8,380 bases of DNA, taken from Massilia sp. (GTDB taxonomy: Bacteria; Pseudomonadota; Gammaproteobacteria; Burkholderiales; Burkholderiaceae_D). Positions within the stretch are counted from its first letter, which is position 1, and every line of letters begins with the position of its first letter. The notes below the pieces were generated by a model. The model searched no databases. It saw nothing but the letters and a program-made list of their open reading frames with translations, and had not been told where the DNA came from. Where the stretch lies: the NCBI GenBank assembly GCA_003520365.1, contig DOUW01000416.1:1969-10348 (forward strand), written 5' to 3'. This document shows, piece after piece, positions 5,411 through 8,380 of the stretch. The position numbers and the translations under genes were made by a program.

Positions 5411-6928
5411 TCAATCCGGCCACTGCCGGTTGATCTCCACCGCCTTGTCGATGTTCTTGATCAGCAGGTCGACGTAATACGGGTCGAGGTGCTTGCCGGC
5501 GACTTCGCGCAGGTAGTCGGTGACCTGCTCGACCGGCCAGGCTTTCTTGTAGCAGCGTTCGTGGCTGAGGGCGTCGAAGACGTCGGCCACGGCGACGATG
5601 CGGGCGTAAGGGTGGATATCTTCGCCCTTCAGGCCTTGCGGGTAGCCGGTGCCGTCGAACTTCTCGTGGTGCTGGTGGGCGATCACGGCGGCGGCCTTCA
5701 GGATCGGGCGGGTCGAGCCGTCGAGGATCTGCAGGCCGACCGTCGGGTGCTGCTTCATGATGTCCCACTCTTCCGGCGTCAGGCGGCCGGGTTTCAGCAG
5801 CACGGCGTCCGGGGTGGCGATCTTGCCGACGTCGTGCATCGGCGCGGCGTGCATCAGGGTCGCGGTCTCGTCTTCGGGCATGCCGGAGGCCTGGGCCAGC
5901 ATGTGGCAGACCTGGGACATGCGGCGCACGTGGTTGCCGGCTTCGTTCGAGCGCGACTCGACCACGTCGCCCAGGCGCAGGATCAGTTCGGCCTGGGTAT
6001 CGGTGATTTCCTGGTTCAGCAGGATGTTGTCGAAGGCGATCGCCACGCCCGAGCAGAACACCTCGAGCAGCTGGGCGTCGATCTCGGAAATCTCCTCGAC
6101 GCCATGCAGCACCAGCAGCGACGCCTTGCCGCTGTTGTTCGGGAAGTAGCCGACGTAGGTGTCGCCGTGCAGTTTCGAGATGCGGTTGTGGCGCGCCTCG
6201 TCGAGCTGGGCCAGCAGTTCGGGGCCGATGGCCTCGCTCCCGCTGCCGCTGCCGAAGTCACCGATGCGGGCCAGCACCTCGTACTGGCTTTCGCCGGTGA
6301 TCACGCTGGCGCCCTTCAGGCGCAGCAGCATGCTCTGCTCCAGGCGCAGCAGGGCGACCACCTGCTGCAGCAGGCCGCTGGCGAAGTCCTTCAGGTTACG
6401 CTGCTGGAAGATGTGGCTGGAGGCCGCGATCACGCGTTCCAGGCCTTCGCGGTAGCTTTGCTGGACGCGGCGCGCGTCCTCGACCTTCATGATGTCGCGG
6501 TAGGCGCGTAGCGCAGCAAAGGTCGTGGTAAACAGTTTAGTCCGATCGAGCTCGGTCTTTTCCTTGTAATCGTTGATGTCGTAATCGACGATCACGCGCT
6601 CTTCCGGCGCCTGGCCCGGCTGGCCGGTGCGCAGCACGATGCGGGTGAACTGGTTGTCCAGGTCCTGGCGCATCCAGCGCGCCACTTCCAGGCCGCTGTC
6701 TTCGCGCTCCATCACCACGTCGAGGAAGACCAGAGCGATGTTGTCTTCGCGCGCCAGGATCTCCTTGGCTTCCTGGCCGCTGTAGGCGTGCAGGAAAGTC
6801 AAGGCACGCCCGTCGAGGCGGAAACGGCTCAGCGTCAGCTTGGTGATGTCGTGGATGTCGGGCTCGTCATCGACGAGAAGAACTTTCCACGGGGCGAGCT
6901 TGGGCGCGGCTGCAGACAGAAAAGACAT
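5411..6928 (-). CDS. Response regulator with REC, DUF3369 and HD-GYP domains (c-di-GMP phosphodiesterase)
   Basis: This 505-residue protein has three parts. The receiver domain (about 14-140) has acidic pocket D20, D21 and E22, phospho-acceptor D70 in VFLDVVME, T101, and K124 in NDYKEKTEL, where Thr replaces the common Pro after Lys. The middle (about 150-310) fits the DUF3369 sensor-like domain. The HD-GYP domain (about 312-500) has H333, the HD pair H365/D366 in MHDVGK, H394, H418, the signature HHEKFDGTGYP (420-430) and D449. All expected metal ligands and the GYP motif are present, so it should hydrolyse c-di-GMP when the receiver is active. The start at 6928 follows GGAAAC. The gene converges on the GAF histidine kinase, the obvious candidate to phosphorylate D70. 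It resembles RpfG in output but carries the extra DUF3369 domain, so I do not assign the rpfG symbol. Confidence 0.94.
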   Translation of the reverse strand: MSFLSAAAPKLAPWKVLLVDDEPDIHDITKLTLSRFRLDGRALTFLHAYSGQEAKEILAREDNIALVFLDVVMEREDSGLEVARWMRQDLDNQFTRIVLRTGQPGQAPEERVIVDYDINDYKEKTELDRTKLFTTTFAALRAYRDIMKVEDARRVQQSYREGLERVIAASSHIFQQRNLKDFASGLLQQVVALLRLEQSMLLRLKGASVITGESQYEVLARIGDFGSGSGSEAIGPELLAQLDEARHNRISKLHGDTYVGYFPNNSGKASLLVLHGVEEISEIDAQLLEVFCSGVAIAFDNILLNQEITDTQAELILRLGDVVESRSNEAGNHVRRMSQVCHMLAQASGMPEDETATLMHAAPMHDVGKIATPDAVLLKPGRLTPEEWDIMKQHPTVGLQILDGSTRPILKAAAVIAHQHHEKFDGTGYPQGLKGEDIHPYARIVAVADVFDALSHERCYKKAWPVEQVTDYLREVAGKHLDPYYVDLLIKNIDKAVEINRQWPD

Positions 6929-6968
6929 GGCGTTTCCGATACCGTTAATGGAGCGCTACAAACGAATT

Positions 6969-6998
6969 GTTATATTTACAGAGCTTGCGCCTAAACAA
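6969..6998 (-). promoter_or_regulatory. Candidate promoter of the HD-GYP regulator gene
   Basis: On the minus strand, TTGTTT (6998-6993) and TATAAC (6974-6969) are spaced 18 bp apart within an AT-rich island that contrasts with the surrounding GC-rich DNA. Transcription would start near 6962, giving a leader of about 34 nt before the ATG at 6928. The -35 box is imperfect. Confidence 0.5.
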
Positions 6999-7008
6999 TA
7001 TTTAGGCG
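6988..7008. promoter_or_regulatory. Palindromic operator-like site upstream of the HD-GYP gene
   Basis: CGCCTAAA (6988-6995) and TTTAGGCG (7001-7008) form a perfect 8-bp inverted repeat around CAATA. It overlaps the candidate -35 box of the HD-GYP gene. A third, partly matching CGCCTTTAG begins at 7023. Neither strand has a T run after the hairpin, so a terminator for the upstream glycosylase gene is less likely than a regulator binding site. Confidence 0.45.
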
Positions 7009-7093
7009 AATCGATTGTAGTACGCCTTTAGTTCCTTAACAACAGGCAATAGAAACGTTCGAGCAGCAACATTGATAGTGTGGGCGGAAAGAC

Positions 7094-7831
7094 TCACTCG
7101 TAGCGCTTCTGGCAACGCTCGCAAAAGAAACTGCGCCGGTTGCTGCGGCCGAGGTGGGCCTTTTTGAAGGGGATATGGCAGCGCGGGCAAGTGGTCTTCG
7201 CATGGGCCAGCCAATGCTGCTTGAGGACGTAATCCTTCTTCCACGCCAAAAAATCGAAACTGTATTGACGGGCTTCGTCGACCAGGGCGCGCAGCTTGGG
7301 CGCCGGCAGCGCGCCGATTGTCGACTCCGGATGGACGCGGATGCGGAACAGCACTTCGTTCTTGATGATGTTGCCCACGCCCGAGAACAGGTCCTGGTCG
7401 AGCAGGGCGTCGCAGGCGAGCATGTCGGGCCGGGCGCGCAGTTTCTTGCGTGCCCGCTTCGGATCCCAGGCATCGGACATGACGTCCGCGCTCCAGTCGT
7501 ATTGGCTGTCGAGGTCGGCGTCGATCTCGCGGATCGCGCACGCATAAAAATTGATTTCGCCGCCATCCGCCATGCGCAGGAAGAGGCGCGGCGGCTTGTC
7601 GCGCCGCTCGTCCACGCGGTAGGTGCCGAACAGCAGGAAATGGATGCGCACCACCATGGTCGGCAGTTCGATCAGGAAGTGCTTGCCCCAGGTGCGCAGC
7701 GACACGATGGGTTGGCCGACCAGGCGCGCGGGATCGATGGCCCTGACGTTGCCGCCGGCGTCGACGATGGTCTGGCCGACGAAGCGGACGGTTGCTTCCT
7801 TCAAGATGACGAGCGATGGTCCTTCGGGCAC
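7094..7831 (-). CDS. Fpg/Nei-family DNA glycosylase / AP lyase (endonuclease VIII-like)
   Basis: The protein is 245 residues and starts at GTG (7831-7829), preceded by a perfect AGGAGGT five bases upstream. This start exposes Pro2 and Glu3 of PEGPS at the N-terminus; the family requires processed Pro as the Schiff-base nucleophile and Glu as catalytic partner. The conserved Lys is K50 in WGKHFLI. The HFLLFGTYRV segment (64-73) resembles Nei more than Fpg. The helix-two-turn-helix spans about 144-169 (LDQDLFSGVGNIIKNE), and the C-terminal zinc finger uses C215, C218, C237 and C240. These enzymes remove oxidised bases, with Nei types favouring oxidised pyrimidines, and nick the resulting abasic site. 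The protein is slightly shorter than E. coli Fpg and Nei. The gene lies upstream of the HD-GYP gene on the same strand but 165 bp away with a separate promoter, so co-transcription is uncertain. An Fpg-type substrate range is the main alternative. Confidence 0.92.
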   Translation of the reverse strand: MPEGPSLVILKEATVRFVGQTIVDAGGNVRAIDPARLVGQPIVSLRTWGKHFLIELPTMVVRIHFLLFGTYRVDERRDKPPRLFLRMADGGEINFYACAIREIDADLDSQYDWSADVMSDAWDPKRARKKLRARPDMLACDALLDQDLFSGVGNIIKNEVLFRIRVHPESTIGALPAPKLRALVDEARQYSFDFLAWKKDYVLKQHWLAHAKTTCPRCHIPFKKAHLGRSNRRSFFCERCQKRYE

Positions 7832-7984
7832 GGTTGACCTCCTTGCGGCCATTCTGCCGATAACTGTCCGGCCCGGCTGTGCGAGGACTAACAATTCGAA
7901 ACAGGATTTACCGGCGAGAGACGGCACACCCCGCCAAACCGGCGTATATTTGAACAGTAAAAGAATAGAGAGAAAGGAAACGCC

Positions 7985-8380
7985 ATGAAGACCGTGATTC
8001 GACACCTGGCCGCTGCCGGGCTGCTGGCGCTGGCCGCCGGCACCGCATCCGCCGGCGTGACCGTGAACTACATCGAGCCCGACCGCTTCTCGGACGTGTC
8101 GTTCGCGTCGTGGGAGCGCGACGAAACGCTGAAGGAACTGACCGAGCATTTCGCCAAGCTCGGCGCCGAACTGCCGCCGGGCCAGGACCTGCGCATCGAC
8201 GTCAAGGACATCGACCTGGCCGGCCGCGAGTACCCGACCCGCGGCGTGCGCGACCTGCGCGTCGTGCGCAGCAACGGCGCCGACTGGCCGCGCATCGACC
8301 TGCACTACACGGTCGAGCAGGACGGCCGCGTGCTGCGCAGCGGCGAGGCCCAGTTGCGCGACATGGCTTTCATGGACCGC
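7985..8380 (+). CDS. Secreted DUF3016-domain protein, N-terminal part (runs off the right edge)
   Basis: The first 132 codons are present and the frame is open at the window end. The ATG at 7985 follows AAAGGAAA by a good distance. Residues 1-23 form a Sec signal peptide: MKTVIRH, then an Ala/Leu-rich core, with cleavage after TASA. The mature part begins VTVNYIEPDRFSD, followed by a helical segment with many Glu/Lys. WPRIDLHYTVEQDGRVL (about 99-115) and SGEAQLRDM (about 118-126) follow. This order of motifs is what I recall for DUF3016, a family of small periplasmic proteins of unknown function in Proteobacteria. The family length suggests that only some tens of residues are missing. It is divergent from the glycosylase gene with 153 bp between them. 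TATATT at 7945-7950 is a possible -10, but no good -35 accompanies it. Confidence 0.85.
   Translation, partial: MKTVIRHLAAAGLLALAAGTASAGVTVNYIEPDRFSDVSFASWERDETLKELTEHFAKLGAELPPGQDLRIDVKDIDLAGREYPTRGVRDLRVVRSNGADWPRIDLHYTVEQDGRVLRSGEAQLRDMAFMDR

Noticed and set aside
5303..6511. A 402-codon open frame on the plus strand opposite the HD-GYP gene
   Set aside because: Its Val/Asp/His/Gln-rich low-complexity translation is typical of the antisense of a GC-rich gene; the minus-strand protein is complete and has intact motifs.
7832..8305. N-terminal extension of the glycosylase frame to a 403-residue product
   Set aside because: The extension runs antisense through the DUF3016 gene and would bury the catalytic N-terminal proline; the GTG at 7831 has its own perfect Shine-Dalgarno.

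Overview
The window is GC-rich, densely coded chromosomal DNA. Its gene families and style (TamA, QueC, a tandem-GAF histidine kinase, a REC-DUF3369-HD-GYP regulator, a DUF3016 protein, and GTAGGGTGGGC-type intergenic repeats) suggest a betaproteobacterium of the Oxalobacteraceae, perhaps Massilia-like. That placement is inference from gene content and not a database match. I see no prophage, insertion sequence, CRISPR array or RNA gene.

Left part (1-1883). The 5' end of a tamA-like outer-membrane assembly gene runs leftward off the window. It is divergent from queC (732-1451), a complete 7-cyano-7-deazaguanine synthase of the queuosine pathway. A strong 12-bp hairpin with A/T flanks (1451-1481) ends queC. 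It also ends the convergent minus-strand gene 1506-1883, a small four-helix membrane protein of unknown function.

Middle (1884-3165). A good sigma70-type promoter (2101-2128) and a near-perfect Shine-Dalgarno precede an 83-residue, cationic, proline-rich orphan ORF (2160-2411). An acidic soluble protein of unknown function follows (2500-3000). It is followed by a weak hairpin terminator (3061-3082) and then by the promoter and a dyad ahead of the histidine kinase gene.

Right part (3166-8380). A soluble tandem-GAF histidine kinase (3166-5118) faces a response regulator with an HD-GYP c-di-GMP phosphodiesterase output (5411-6928, minus). The two converge on a spacer holding a REP doublet: two perfect 26-bp inverted arms that are each a hairpin, plus a diverged third copy. 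The pair plausibly forms one signalling pathway lowering c-di-GMP, although the genes are not in one operon. Upstream of the regulator, on the same strand, is an Fpg/Nei-family DNA glycosylase (7094-7831) that starts at GTG. It is divergent from a secreted DUF3016 protein (7985 onward) cut by the window edge.

Nothing here is clearly a new multi-gene system. The items most worth a second look are the proline-rich orphan, the REP doublet, the kinase/HD-GYP pairing and the two dyads overlapping promoters.
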